From NCBI RefSeq assembly GCF_024753285.1, contig NZ_JANUGW010000016.1:95690-159689 (forward strand): 64,000 bases of DNA, in the 5' to 3' direction. Of the stretch, positions 16,003-24,433 are shown piece after piece. The stretch is from Massilia pinisoli. GTDB taxonomy: Bacteria; Pseudomonadota; Gammaproteobacteria; Burkholderiales; Burkholderiaceae_D. Positions within the stretch are counted from its first letter, which is position 1. Each line of letters begins with the position of its first letter. The position numbers and the translations under genes are program-made. Below the pieces are notes generated by a model. It saw nothing but the letters and a program-made list of their open reading frames with translations. It had not been told where the DNA came from and made no database searches.

Positions 16003-16143
16003 GGGTTTTGGGTAGTGTTTTTAGGAATGGGTTTGTGCAACGGCGGAACGATACCAGAGTCGTCCCGGAAACGCTGTAACGACAGCGGGGAGATGGCTGT
16101 CAATGATGGATGAACTGTAATGTATGCAATCGATCCCATGCAC

Positions 16144-16236
16144 TATGATCAATTCGTCGGCGCCCCAATGCCGACAATAGGATGAAACTCTCTCCTAGGG
16201 TTACGCCGATGGATTCCCCGTCCATCGGCTTTTTTT
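16144..16236 (+). ncRNA. Candidate small RNA with rho-independent terminator
   Basis: A TATGAT -10-like element (16144-16149) is followed by a hairpin GTCGGC/GCCGAC (16156-16175). A weak stem TAGGA/TCCTA (16178-16197) exposes a CU-rich stretch that could pair with Shine-Dalgarno sequences. A perfect 9-bp stem GCCGATGGA/TCCATCGGC with seven T (16205-16236) then ends it. No ORF fits between. The pattern is that of a short Hfq-dependent RNA of about 80 nt, but the -35 is poor. The terminator may simply serve another transcript: it is on the plus strand, where no annotated gene precedes it. Confidence 0.4.
16205..16236 (+). terminator. Rho-independent terminator
   Basis: Perfect stem GCCGATGGA (16205-16213) with TCCATCGGC (16221-16229), 7-base loop, then TTTTTTT. 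No plus-strand CDS ends upstream of it within this intergenic region, which is why a small RNA is proposed. Confidence 0.85.
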
Positions 16237-16251
16237 CGTCTTGCAGATCCT

Positions 16252-16575
16252 TCAGCGCAGGTACGGGCCGACCTTGGCTTCGAGCAGCCTGACCAGCTCC
16301 GGCTGCATGTACTCGTACTCGTCCGGAATGTCGAGGCAGATCACGCGCTTGCCGTTCAGGTGGTGCCTGAAGCGCTGGCCAAGGCGATTCCGGTGCACTT
16401 TTTCCATCACGAAGATGAGGTCCGCCCAGGCGATCTGTTCCGGCGACAGCGGCACGTCGGCATCGTTGCCCAGGCCGGCCGAATCCGTTGCGATATCGGG
16501 CCATGAAGCGAACACGTGTTCGGCCGTCGGACTGCGCAGCCGGTTCTGTGTGCAGATGAACAGCACGCGTCTCAT
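16252..16575 (-). CDS. Low-molecular-weight protein-tyrosine-phosphatase-like protein
   Basis: A 107-residue protein with the phosphatase P-loop CX5R near its N-terminus (FICTQNRLRSPTAEH). It belongs to the short subfamily of LMW-PTP-like proteins rather than the 150-residue classical type; the usual DPxG-type general-acid motif is replaced by LDIPDEYEYMQP near the C-terminus. Substrate unknown. Its ATG overlaps the stop of the MATE gene by four bases (ATGA), so it should be translated with the transporter. Confidence 0.78.
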   Translation of the reverse strand: MRRVLFICTQNRLRSPTAEHVFASWPDIATDSAGLGNDADVPLSPEQIAWADLIFVMEKVHRNRLGQRFRHHLNGKRVICLDIPDEYEYMQPELVRLLEAKVGPYLR

Positions 16576-18002
16576 GGCGTCTCCGTCACGGGCACATGCG
16601 CCACGTCGCGCACGCGCAGCTTCGACAGCTGGTGCAAGCTCCACGCGAGCAGCACGGCAGCCACGGTCAGCCCGAGCACGAGACCGATCCAGAATCCCGT
16701 CGCGGCCATCGGCTTGCCGGGCGACCACGGGAACCAGCTCGGCGCCAGGCCGAGGATCCAGCCGACGGGCAGGGCGACGCCCCAGAACGCGATCATCTGG
16801 ATGACCATCGGCGAGCGCGTCACCTTGTAGCCGCGGATCGCGGACGCGGCCGCGACCTGCGTCGCATCGGACAGCTGGAACAGCGCGGCGAACAGCAGCA
16901 GCATCACGCACGTGGCCTGCACGGCCGCGTCCGACGTGTACATCGCGGCGATCTGCCAGCGGAACACGGCGATGCAGAGGGCGGAGATCAGCCCGAACGC
17001 GATGCACATGCCCGTGCCGACCCACGCGACGAAACGCGCCCGCACGGGATTGCCTTCGCCCATCGCCTGGCCCACGCGCGTGAGCGCGCCGATGCCGAAA
17101 CTCAGCGGCACCATGAACACGAGCGACACGAAGTTCAGCGCGATCTGGTGCGCCGACACTTCGATCACGCCGAAGCGCGCGACGAGCAGGCTGATGATGC
17201 CGAACGCGCTGACCTCGGCAAAATAGGTGACGCCGATGGGCAGGCCCAGCCGCAGCATGCTGCCGATCTCTTTCCAGTTCGGCCCTTCCCAGCGGGTGAA
17301 CGGATACGTCTGGCGATATACCGGCGACACCTTGATCCAGATGACCATCGCGGCCAGCATCAGCCACAGGCCGGTCGCCGTCGATACGGCGCAGCCGAGC
17401 GCGCCCAGCTTGGGCAGGCCGAACTTGCCGAAGATGAACAGCCAGTTCATGACGATGTTGTACAGCAGGCCGCACACGGCGATGACCATGATGGGCTTCG
17501 TCTCGTTGATGCTCGTCGTGTAGCCGTACAGCGCGCGGTAACAGGCGAACGCGGGCATCCCGGCACTGAGGATGTGGAGAAAGGTCGCGGCGCGTCCCGC
17601 CACGGCCGCGTCGAGGCCGATGTGATCGAACACGAGCGTGCACAGGTTCGCGGCGAGCGAGCCCGCGACGCCAACGCCGACACCCATCCACAACGACTCG
17701 CGCACCGAGTGCGAGATGCGGTCGAAGCGCGCGGCGCCCATCTCGTGCGACACGACGGAGTTCACGGCCATCATGATGCCCATCACGGTGACGAGGATGA
17801 TCGACCACACGGACGTGCCGAGCGACACGGCGGCCAGTTCCGCCGCGCTGACGTGGCCTGTCATGGCGACGTCCGCCACGCCCATGCCGACGGTCGCCAG
17901 CTGGCCCACGAGCATGGGCCAGGACAGCCGCCACAGCGTGGCGATCTCGGTGCGGACGGGATGCGCCGCGCGGGCGCCGGTGCGGGTCGGGTTGGGCGTC
18001 AT
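16572..18002 (-). CDS. MATE-family multidrug/cation efflux transporter
   Basis: A 12-helix inner-membrane antiporter of the MATE/NorM family, expected to export cationic compounds using a sodium or proton gradient. The 476 residues include the family motifs LSWPMLVGQLATVGMGVADV and GLPIGVTYFAEVSAFGIISL. The start MTPNPTRT at 18002 gives family length; further ATGs upstream (18029 and beyond) lengthen a poorly conserved N-terminus, and none has a clear ribosome site. It is followed with a 4-base overlap by the small phosphatase gene. Confidence 0.92.
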   Translation of the reverse strand: MTPNPTRTGARAAHPVRTEIATLWRLSWPMLVGQLATVGMGVADVAMTGHVSAAELAAVSLGTSVWSIILVTVMGIMMAVNSVVSHEMGAARFDRISHSVRESLWMGVGVGVAGSLAANLCTLVFDHIGLDAAVAGRAATFLHILSAGMPAFACYRALYGYTTSINETKPIMVIAVCGLLYNIVMNWLFIFGKFGLPKLGALGCAVSTATGLWLMLAAMVIWIKVSPVYRQTYPFTRWEGPNWKEIGSMLRLGLPIGVTYFAEVSAFGIISLLVARFGVIEVSAHQIALNFVSLVFMVPLSFGIGALTRVGQAMGEGNPVRARFVAWVGTGMCIAFGLISALCIAVFRWQIAAMYTSDAAVQATCVMLLLFAALFQLSDATQVAAASAIRGYKVTRSPMVIQMIAFWGVALPVGWILGLAPSWFPWSPGKPMAATGFWIGLVLGLTVAAVLLAWSLHQLSKLRVRDVAHVPVTETP

Positions 18003-18110
18003 GATCGGTTTGCTTGGGAAACCGATCATTTTACTGAGGAATCGGCAGCCCCGTGCGACCTGCACGCGCGACCCGCGCATGAGGCGCACGTCGGCGCGCG
18101 CGCGGGCGTC

Positions 18111-19016
18111 TCAGCGCTGAGCCAAGGTCGGCTCCGGCACGGATTTCAGGTAGGCGTACAGCGCCCGTATGTCCGTCTCGTTCATCTGCCTGAGCGAGCC
18201 GAACGGCATCACGGGACTGATCGCGCTGCCGTCCGGGCGGTGGCCCGTCTTAAACATCGCGATGAATGCGTCCGGCGTCGGATAGCGGTTCAGCGCGCTA
18301 CCCTTGCCGGGCGCGAGCCGGGCGGCGGGCGGCCACGCGGGCGGTGCGCCGGGAATGCGGCCGCCGGCGAGATCCGCGCCGTGGCAGCCGATGCACGTCG
18401 CGGCGACGTAGGCGCCATACGCGGGCGTGACGGCGGCCGGCACGGCCCGCGGCGGGGCCAGCGTGTGGTCGATTTTTTCGGACGCGTCCTTGATGACGCC
18501 GAACGCGTACAGCGCCTTGGCGGGCACGGGCACGTCGATGACGGCCCTCACGCCCGGCACGGGACGCATTTGCTTGAGGTAGGCGACGAGGGCTGCCATG
18601 TCTTCATCGCTGAGGCGGCTGTAGTCCTCGCTGGGCATCACCATGACGGGATTGCCGTTCGGCTTGACGCCGTGGCGCACGGTGCGCACCCAGTCGATGT
18701 CGCGGTAATGCGCCGTCGCGCCGTTGGGCCCGGCCGTGATGTTCGGGGCGACGACGAGCATGCCGCCGTCGCGTACGACGGTCTTGCCGGCACCGTCCGC
18801 GCCGTGGCACTCGGCGCAGCCGCGCGTGTTGTACAGGTAGCGCCCGTGGTCGACGCGGGCGCCGTCGGGCACGATGTCCAGCGGCCGCACCTGCAACGCG
18901 ATGCTGCGTGCCATCTTGCGTTCACCGAGCACCTTGCCGACCCCGGCCGTGGCGACACCCAGCAGGGCGAGTGCCGCCAACGCGATGCTCGTGCGCTTGA
19001 CCCATTTGCTCACCAT
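18111..19016 (-). CDS. Dihaem cytochrome c family protein
   Basis: A 301-residue periplasmic electron carrier with an N-terminal signal/anchor helix (SIALAALALLGVATAGV) and two class I cytochrome c domains. Haem-binding motifs are CAECH and CIGCH; axial methionines are likely in VMVMPSEDYSRLSD and PVMPFGSLRQMNE. The two-domain form resembles the cytochrome subunits of membrane alcohol or aldehyde dehydrogenases, but no dehydrogenase subunit is adjacent, so its electron donor is unknown. ATG 19016 is favoured over ATG 19019 because the AGGAGG then has better spacing. Confidence 0.9.
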   Translation of the reverse strand: MVSKWVKRTSIALAALALLGVATAGVGKVLGERKMARSIALQVRPLDIVPDGARVDHGRYLYNTRGCAECHGADGAGKTVVRDGGMLVVAPNITAGPNGATAHYRDIDWVRTVRHGVKPNGNPVMVMPSEDYSRLSDEDMAALVAYLKQMRPVPGVRAVIDVPVPAKALYAFGVIKDASEKIDHTLAPPRAVPAAVTPAYGAYVAATCIGCHGADLAGGRIPGAPPAWPPAARLAPGKGSALNRYPTPDAFIAMFKTGHRPDGSAISPVMPFGSLRQMNETDIRALYAYLKSVPEPTLAQR

Positions 19017-19148
19017 CATTTCCTCCTTGTTGGACGAACGACAACACGAGGAATCTAGCACTGCCGTTCATGGCCGGATACTGGTTGAAATGCTAATGAC
19101 GGCCACATGTGCGTAATGAGGCCTGGGTCAAGCGTGGGTCACGAACCT

Positions 19149-20045
19149 TTATTTGGTCGTGAAGTTCGTGAGCCACTGCAGGTTCGGGTCCTTGGCCCAG
19201 CTCGCCGTGCCGTTGTTCCAGTTGCTGTCCAGGCTGTTCTGGCTGCCGAAGCAGTCGCCGGATGCGCGCATATAGCAGTGGTCGGCCGAGCCGTCTGCGA
19301 CCTGGCTGTTCTTGACGATGATCCAGCCGCTGTTATTGCTGTTCATGCAGGCGTAGGAACCGGCCGCGCATTTCTGGCCCGTGACGTTCTGCAGCGAGGT
19401 CTGCACGGCGGACTGCGACCCGCCTGCGAAATTGTCCCGTTCGCCGTCGACGGCGCGCAACCGGTCGCTCGGCAAGGTGCGGTTGCCGTTCGAGACGCAG
19501 GACGACAGGTCGTACACCGAATACACATTGCTCATGCCGATGCCGTACGCGGCCTGCACGCGCGCGTCGTAGTTCTTGGCCAGCAGCGCGAGGATGGAGC
19601 CCTGGCTGAAGCCGCCCACGACGATGCCCTTGCTGCAATCGGCCTTCGCGCGCGAGCACAGCTGCGACACGGCGCTCAACGTGCTGTTCGGGTTGAAGAT
19701 GCAGCTCGACTTGGCGCTCAGCACGGAGCACGTGCCGAACTGCGATTCCGCATAGTCGACGGTGGCCGCGATATAGCCCTTGCTTGCCATATCGTTCACG
19801 GCAGCCATCGCGGCCGCGTTGTTGTAGGTCTCGCTCGTGCCGACCATGTAGATAAACACGGGATACGGCCCCGTCCCGGACGGTTCCGCGCCGGCGATGC
19901 TGTAGCTCATCGAACACGACCCGCCGGCCGTGCTGGCGCCGTTGTAGCTGCTGGCAAAGCTCGTCGTCTGCGCGGCGGCGGCGCTGGCGGCCATGGCGGA
20001 CAGCATGGCGGCGGCGAGGAGGAATCTCGAGCGAGTTGTGTGCAT
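19149..20045 (-). CDS. Secreted alpha/beta-hydrolase (cutinase/PHB-depolymerase-like)
   Basis: A 298-residue exported protein with a signal peptide (cleavage near ASAAAAQ), 10 or so cysteines in the mature part and an alpha/beta-hydrolase core. The beta-strand/oxyanion region is PYPVFIYMVGTSETYNN and the nucleophile elbow is GGFSQGS (catalytic serine). A late ADHCYM could supply the histidine. It is probably a secreted esterase; the substrate is not deducible. ATG 20045 follows TTGGAGA; an upstream in-frame TTG (20057) is less likely. No operon partner is seen. Confidence 0.75.
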   Translation of the reverse strand: MHTTRSRFLLAAAMLSAMAASAAAAQTTSFASSYNGASTAGGSCSMSYSIAGAEPSGTGPYPVFIYMVGTSETYNNAAAMAAVNDMASKGYIAATVDYAESQFGTCSVLSAKSSCIFNPNSTLSAVSQLCSRAKADCSKGIVVGGFSQGSILALLAKNYDARVQAAYGIGMSNVYSVYDLSSCVSNGNRTLPSDRLRAVDGERDNFAGGSQSAVQTSLQNVTGQKCAAGSYACMNSNNSGWIIVKNSQVADGSADHCYMRASGDCFGSQNSLDSNWNNGTASWAKDPNLQWLTNFTTK

Positions 20046-20295
20046 TGTTGTCTCCAAGTCGTTATTGATGTGTGATGTCCGATGCTAGGCCTCTCATATG
20101 CATGCATCAAACGGCACACCATGGCGTCAGGAGACAAGCGCATGCTTTCCGGAGCCCAACTCACGCTCAACGGTGCGAAACCGGGCGCGGCGCGCTAGTA
20201 CAATCGGACGGGACGCGCCAGGTAGTAATTGAAAAGCAAGCCCCCCGCCACAACGTACGGGTCATTCAATATCCAACCGATCCAGGAGCAAGCTC

Positions 20296-21228
20296 GTGGA
20301 ATACAAGGACTACTACCAGGCCCTTGGTGTCGAGAAGACGGCGACCCAGGACGAGATCAAGAAGGCCTACCGCAAACTCGTGCGGCAATACCACCCCGAC
20401 GTCAGCAAGCACAAGGACGCGGACGCGAAGACCAAGGAAATCAACGAAGCCTACGACGTGCTGGGCGACCCGGAAAAGCGGGCCGCCTACGACGAGCTGG
20501 GCCGCGGGCACCGTCCCGGCCAGGGCTTCCAGCCGCCGCCGGACTGGGGCACGCAATTCGATTTCGGCGGCACCGGCGGGGACGATTTCTTCAACGACCT
20601 GTTCGCCCACGTGGGCCGGCGCTCGCGCGGGGGCGCGCACGCGGGCGGCGGCGGCTTCCAGATGCCCGGCGAAGACATCCACGCCGCCATCGCCATCGAC
20701 CTGCGCGACGCCTACCAGGGGGCCACGCGCACGATCAGCCTGCGTGTGCCGCAGCATGACGCGCAAGGCCACGCGACCATGCAGGACAAGACCCTGTCCG
20801 TGAACATCCCGAAAGGCGTGACACCGGGCCAGCAGCTGCGCATGCGGGGGCAAGGCCATCCGGGCTTCGGCGGCGGGCCGGCCGGCGACCTGTACCTGGA
20901 AATCCAGCTGAACCCCGACCCGCGCCAGCGCGTCGAAGGCACGAACGTCTACCAGGACGTGCCCATCACGCCGTGGGAGGCCGCGTTGGGGGCGACGATC
21001 TCCGTGCCCACGCCGTCGGGCACGGTCGAGGTGACGGTGCCGCCCGGATCGCAGAACGGGCGCAAGCTGCGCTTGAAAGGACGCGGCATCCCGGCCAAGA
21101 CGCCGGGCGATCTGTACCTGCTGCTGAACGTGGTGTTGCCGCCCGCGACCAGCGACCGTGCGCGCGAGCTGTACGAGGCGATGGCGCGCGACCTTGCCTT
21201 CAATCCCCGCGAACGCATAGGAGCTTGA
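20296..21228 (+). CDS. cbpA: Curved DNA-binding protein CbpA (DnaJ-family co-chaperone)
   Basis: A 310-residue DnaJ homologue that combines Hsp70 co-chaperone activity with curved-DNA binding. The J-domain (1-70) has the HPD motif (H33-P34-D35) and AYDVLGDPEKRAAYDELG. A Gly-rich linker follows (about 75-125), then the C-terminal client-binding domains (GVTPGQQLRMRGQGHPGFG; KLRLKGRGIPAKTPGDLYL). There is no zinc-finger, which separates CbpA from DnaJ. The modulator cbpM starts three bases after its stop. A TACAAT -10-like element lies at about 20198. Confidence 0.95.
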   Translation: MEYKDYYQALGVEKTATQDEIKKAYRKLVRQYHPDVSKHKDADAKTKEINEAYDVLGDPEKRAAYDELGRGHRPGQGFQPPPDWGTQFDFGGTGGDDFFNDLFAHVGRRSRGGAHAGGGGFQMPGEDIHAAIAIDLRDAYQGATRTISLRVPQHDAQGHATMQDKTLSVNIPKGVTPGQQLRMRGQGHPGFGGGPAGDLYLEIQLNPDPRQRVEGTNVYQDVPITPWEAALGATISVPTPSGTVEVTVPPGSQNGRKLRLKGRGIPAKTPGDLYLLLNVVLPPATSDRARELYEAMARDLAFNPRERIGA

Positions 21229-21231
21229 ACG

Positions 21232-21552
21232 ATGCATGACGACATTCTCACCGGCGTGCTGCTGGAGGACGTGGCGCTGACCCTCGACGAACTGGCGCGT
21301 GCCTGCAACGTGGAGCCCGACTGGGTCGTGCGCCACGTGCACGCGGGCGTGCTGGGCGGCGAGACGAGCGTGCAGGTGACGAGCTGGCGTTTCCGCAGCG
21401 GCGACCTCGTCCGCGCCCGGCGGCTGCTGAGCGTCGAGCGCGACTTCGACGCCAACGAGGACCTCGCCGCGCTCGTCGTCGACCTGGGCGAGGAAATCCG
21501 CCGCCTGCGCGCGCGCCTGCGTGTGCTCGGCGTCGACCCGGGCATCGGCTGA
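21232..21552 (+). CDS. cbpM: Chaperone modulator CbpM
   Basis: A 106-residue CbpM-family protein that binds the J-domain of CbpA and blocks its co-chaperone activity. It has a MerR-like N-terminal region (LTLDELARACNVEPDWVVRH, then HAGVLGG) and a helical C-terminus (LAALVVDLGEEIRRLRARL). It is placed directly after cbpA, as in most genomes carrying the pair. Short spacing implies stoichiometric co-expression. Confidence 0.92.
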   Translation: MHDDILTGVLLEDVALTLDELARACNVEPDWVVRHVHAGVLGGETSVQVTSWRFRSGDLVRARRLLSVERDFDANEDLAALVVDLGEEIRRLRARLRVLGVDPGIG

Positions 21553-21641
21553 CCTCCGTGCCGGTGCCTCGTGCGCCGGCGTTTCGGCGAGCTCGGGTGG
21601 AGCACGGCGTGCGCGGCAAGGCCCGTGTTATCTTGCCGCGT

Positions 21642-22973
21642 ATGCTCAAATTACCGTCCAACGCCAGCGCACCATTTTGTCCCTCGGAAGTTGCCGGCAC
21701 CGTCAACGTGCCGGAGAACGATCCGCTGTGGAAAAAAATCCTGCGCTATGCCGGCCCCGGCCTGCTCGTGTCGGTCGGATATATGGACCCGGGCAACTGG
21801 GCCACGGCGATCCAGGGCGGCTCGCAGTTCGGCTACGACCTGCTGTTCGTCGTCGTCCTGTCGAGCCTGGCGGCGATCGTGCTGCAATGCCTGAGCATGC
21901 GGCTGGGCATCGTCACCGGAAAAGATCTCGCCGTCCATTGCCGCGAGCAATATTCGCCCGTGCATGCGAAGGGGCTGTGGGCGTTCGCGGAACTGTCGAT
22001 CATCGCGTGCGACCTCGCCGAGGTGCTCGGTTGCGCGCTCGCGTTCAAGCTGCTGCTGGGCCTGTCGCTGCCGGTCGGCGTGGCGCTGACGGCCCTCGAC
22101 ACCATCATCGTGCTGGGCTTGAAAAGCAAAGGGTTCCGCCAGCTGGAAGCCATCGTGTTGGGCCTCATCCTGACGATCGCCGTGTGCCTGTTCGTCGAAC
22201 TGTTCCTCGTCGATCCGGACCCGCGCGCCGTGGTGGCGGGCCTCGTGCCGTCGCTGGACAAGCTGCGCCAGCGCGACGCCCTGTACCTCGCCATCGGCAT
22301 CCTCGGCGCGACCGTCATGCCGCACAACCTGTACCTGCACTCGTCCGTCGTGCAGACGCGCATCATGCGCCACGACCTCAACGAAGGCGGCGCGCGCCTC
22401 GCGGAGGCGATCAAGCTGTCGCGTATCGACACCATCGTGTCGCTGCTGCTGGCCCTGTTCATCAACGGCGCGATCCTCGTGCTCGCGGGCGCCGCGTTCT
22501 ACAAGCCGGGCGGCGGCAACGTGATGGGCATCGACCAGGCCTATTATCTGCTGGCCCCGGTGGCCGGCACCGCGGCCGCGGCGGTCTTGTTCGGCCTCGC
22601 GCTGCTCGCGTCCGGCCAGAGTTCCACGTTCACCGGGACCATCGCTGGCCAGGTCATCATGGAAGGCTTCCTGAAACTGAAGATCCCGTGCTGGCAGCGC
22701 CGGCTGCTCACGCGCGCGCTCGCGCTGGGGCCGGCGATGATCGGCGTGCTGACGCTGGGCGATCATGCGATCGGCAAGATGCTCGTCGGCAGCCAGGTCG
22801 TGTTGAGCCTGCAATTGCCTTTCGCCATGTACCCGCTGATCCGCCTGACGGGGCGGCGCGACCTGATGGGGCAGTTCGTCAACGTGTGGTGGACGACGGT
22901 GTTGTCGTGGTTCCTGTTCGTCGTGATCTCCAGCGCGAACATCTGGATGGTGTGGCAGGCCCTGTCGGGCTGA
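21642..22973 (+). CDS. mntH: Nramp-family divalent metal transporter
   Basis: Proton-coupled Mn2+/Fe2+ importer of the Nramp family, inner membrane, 443 residues and about 11 helices. The metal-binding motifs are intact: DPGN in helix 1 (D49-N52, SVGYMDPGNWATAI) and MPH in helix 6 (GATVMPHNLYLHSS). The start MLKLPSNASA at 21642 is chosen; the frame is open further upstream, but that stretch is Arg-rich and out of family pattern. The ribosome site is weak. I see no convincing Fur, MntR or manganese-riboswitch site in the 90-base upstream gap. Confidence 0.93.
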   Translation: MLKLPSNASAPFCPSEVAGTVNVPENDPLWKKILRYAGPGLLVSVGYMDPGNWATAIQGGSQFGYDLLFVVVLSSLAAIVLQCLSMRLGIVTGKDLAVHCREQYSPVHAKGLWAFAELSIIACDLAEVLGCALAFKLLLGLSLPVGVALTALDTIIVLGLKSKGFRQLEAIVLGLILTIAVCLFVELFLVDPDPRAVVAGLVPSLDKLRQRDALYLAIGILGATVMPHNLYLHSSVVQTRIMRHDLNEGGARLAEAIKLSRIDTIVSLLLALFINGAILVLAGAAFYKPGGGNVMGIDQAYYLLAPVAGTAAAAVLFGLALLASGQSSTFTGTIAGQVIMEGFLKLKIPCWQRRLLTRALALGPAMIGVLTLGDHAIGKMLVGSQVVLSLQLPFAMYPLIRLTGRRDLMGQFVNVWWTTVLSWFLFVVISSANIWMVWQALSG

Positions 22974-23056
22974 CCAGTGGCGCGCGCCGCGTCCGGCCGC
23001 GCGAATCTACAATCGGCTTCCTGCTTAGCTTTGCTAAACGCTGACAAGGAGGTTAC

Positions 23057-23632
23057 ATGCAACAAGGTAAGAACCAGGCCCTGCAGGGCAAACGGGTTGC
23101 CATCCTCATGACGGATGGCGTCGAGCAAGTCGAATACACGGGCCCGCGCGGGTTCCTCGAACAGCAAGGCGCCCAGGTGACGCTCGTGTCGCCGAAGCCC
23201 ACGGGCGACGAGATCCAGGGCTTCAATCACCTGACCCCGGCCGACAAGTTCAAGGTCGAACTGGACGTGCGCGACGCGCGCCCGGCCGACTTCGATGCGC
23301 TCGTGCTGCCGGGTGGTGTTGCCAATCCCGACCAGCTGCGCCTGTCGATGGAAGCCATCACGTTCATCCGCGCATTCGGCCGCGAAGACAAGCCGATCGC
23401 CGCCATCTGCCACGGTCCGTGGACGCTGATCGACGCCGACCTCGTCACGGGCAAGCACGTCACGAGCTGGCCCACGTTGCAGCTCGACTTGCAAAATGCC
23501 GGCGCGGAATGGACCGATGAGCCGGTCGTCGTCGACGGCAAGCTCGTCACGAGCCGCAAGCCGGACGACATCCCGGCCTTCAACCAAGCCCTGCTGAGCG
23601 AGCTGCAATCGGCCGGCCAGACGAAGCACTGA
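23057..23632 (+). CDS. DJ-1/PfpI-family protein (copy 1)
   Basis: A 191-residue type 1 glutamine-amidotransferase-like protein of the PfpI/YhbO group, linked to stress protection and possibly protein or nucleotide deglycation. The nucleophile elbow is AICHGPW (C118, H119), with the conserved acidic residue in MTDGVEQVEY (E23 or nearby) and LVLPGGVANPDQLR lining the site. ATG 23057 follows AAGGAGG. It has a close paralogue 140 bases downstream and ends in its own strong terminator, so the two are regulated separately. Confidence 0.9.
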   Translation: MQQGKNQALQGKRVAILMTDGVEQVEYTGPRGFLEQQGAQVTLVSPKPTGDEIQGFNHLTPADKFKVELDVRDARPADFDALVLPGGVANPDQLRLSMEAITFIRAFGREDKPIAAICHGPWTLIDADLVTGKHVTSWPTLQLDLQNAGAEWTDEPVVVDGKLVTSRKPDDIPAFNQALLSELQSAGQTKH

Positions 23633-23654
23633 TCGATCTGCCGCGCTCCGCACC

Positions 23655-23688
23655 GACGCCGGCGCCGCCTCAGCGCCGGCGTCTTTTT
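23655..23688 (+). terminator. Rho-independent terminator between the two PfpI genes
   Basis: Perfect 11-bp stem GACGCCGGCGC (23655-23665) with GCGCCGGCGTC (23673-23683), 7-base loop, then TTTTT. Confidence 0.9.
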
Positions 23689-23771
23689 ACGCCCCGCGCC
23701 GTGCGACGCCGCGTGCGCGCGATGCCTAGAATGGTTGATCGTCTTTATGCGTTCGACCCAAAGGAGTTTAT

Positions 23772-24359
23772 ATGGAACAAGTTTCCAGCAGGCCCTTGCA
23801 AGGCAAGCGCGTCGCCATGCTGATGACGGATGGCGTCGAACAAATCGAATACACGAGCCCCCGTTCCTTCCTGGAAGAGCAGGGCGCGACCGTCGTCCTG
23901 CTGGCGCCCAAGGCCGCGGGCGACGAAGTGCAGGGCTTCAATCACATGCAGCCGGCCGACCGCTTCAAGGTCGAGATGAACGTGGGGGACGCAAAGCCGG
24001 CCGACTTCGACGGCCTCGTGCTGCCTGGCGGGGTCGCGAATCCGGATCAACTGCGCATGAGCAAGGAAGCGATCGACTTCATCCGCGATTTCGATGCGGA
24101 GGACAAGATGGTCGCGGCCATCTGCCATGGTGCCTGGACATTGATCGACGCTGGCATCGCCACGGGCAAGCACCTGACGAGCTGGCCCAGCCTCAAGCGC
24201 GACCTCACGAATGCGGGCGCCGAGTGGACGGACGAGGAAGTCGTGCTGGACGCGCGGCTCGTCACCAGCCGCAAGCCCGACGATCTGCCGGCCTTTAACA
24301 CCATGTTGCTGAAGGAATTACTCGTCGCGTCGGGGACGGATACGGGGCCGACGTCCTGA
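23772..24359 (+). CDS. DJ-1/PfpI-family protein (copy 2)
   Basis: A 195-residue paralogue of the preceding gene. It aligns without gaps over its first 180 residues and keeps the same motifs: MTDGVEQIEYTSPR, QGFNHMQPADRFKVE, LVLPGGVANPDQLR and AICHGAW with C118. The C-termini differ. ATG 23772 follows AAGGAG. A separate upstream region with a TAGAAT element (about 23727) suggests an independent promoter. The pair is a tandem duplication with clear amino-acid divergence, so not very recent. Confidence 0.9.
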   Translation: MEQVSSRPLQGKRVAMLMTDGVEQIEYTSPRSFLEEQGATVVLLAPKAAGDEVQGFNHMQPADRFKVEMNVGDAKPADFDGLVLPGGVANPDQLRMSKEAIDFIRDFDAEDKMVAAICHGAWTLIDAGIATGKHLTSWPSLKRDLTNAGAEWTDEEVVLDARLVTSRKPDDLPAFNTMLLKELLVASGTDTGPTS

Positions 24360-24373
24360 GGCTGTCCATCTTA

Positions 24374-24431
24374 CTGGATGTGTAATCCAGGATAGTTGAC
24401 GGATGATCTTTCATATTGGAGAATGTCTCCA
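24374..24431 (+). promoter_or_regulatory. Promoter and dyad operator region of the XRE-cupin gene
   Basis: TTGACG (24396-24401) and GAGAAT (24419-24424), spacer 17, form a plausible promoter. The -10 lies inside a perfect palindrome TGGAGA-ATG-TCTCCA (24417-24431), and another perfect dyad CTGGAT-gtgta-ATCCAG covers 24374-24390. A repressor bound at the downstream dyad would block the promoter, consistent with autoregulation by the adjacent XRE protein. The predicted start point lies within a few bases of the ATG at 24434. Confidence 0.5.
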
Positions 24432-24433
24432 CT

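Noticed and set aside
16205..16236. Guanidine or fluoride riboswitch near the CTAGGG/GCCGATGG motif
   Set aside because: Short motif similarity only; the remaining conserved loops are missing and no exporter on the plus strand follows. The stem with T-run is a plain terminator.
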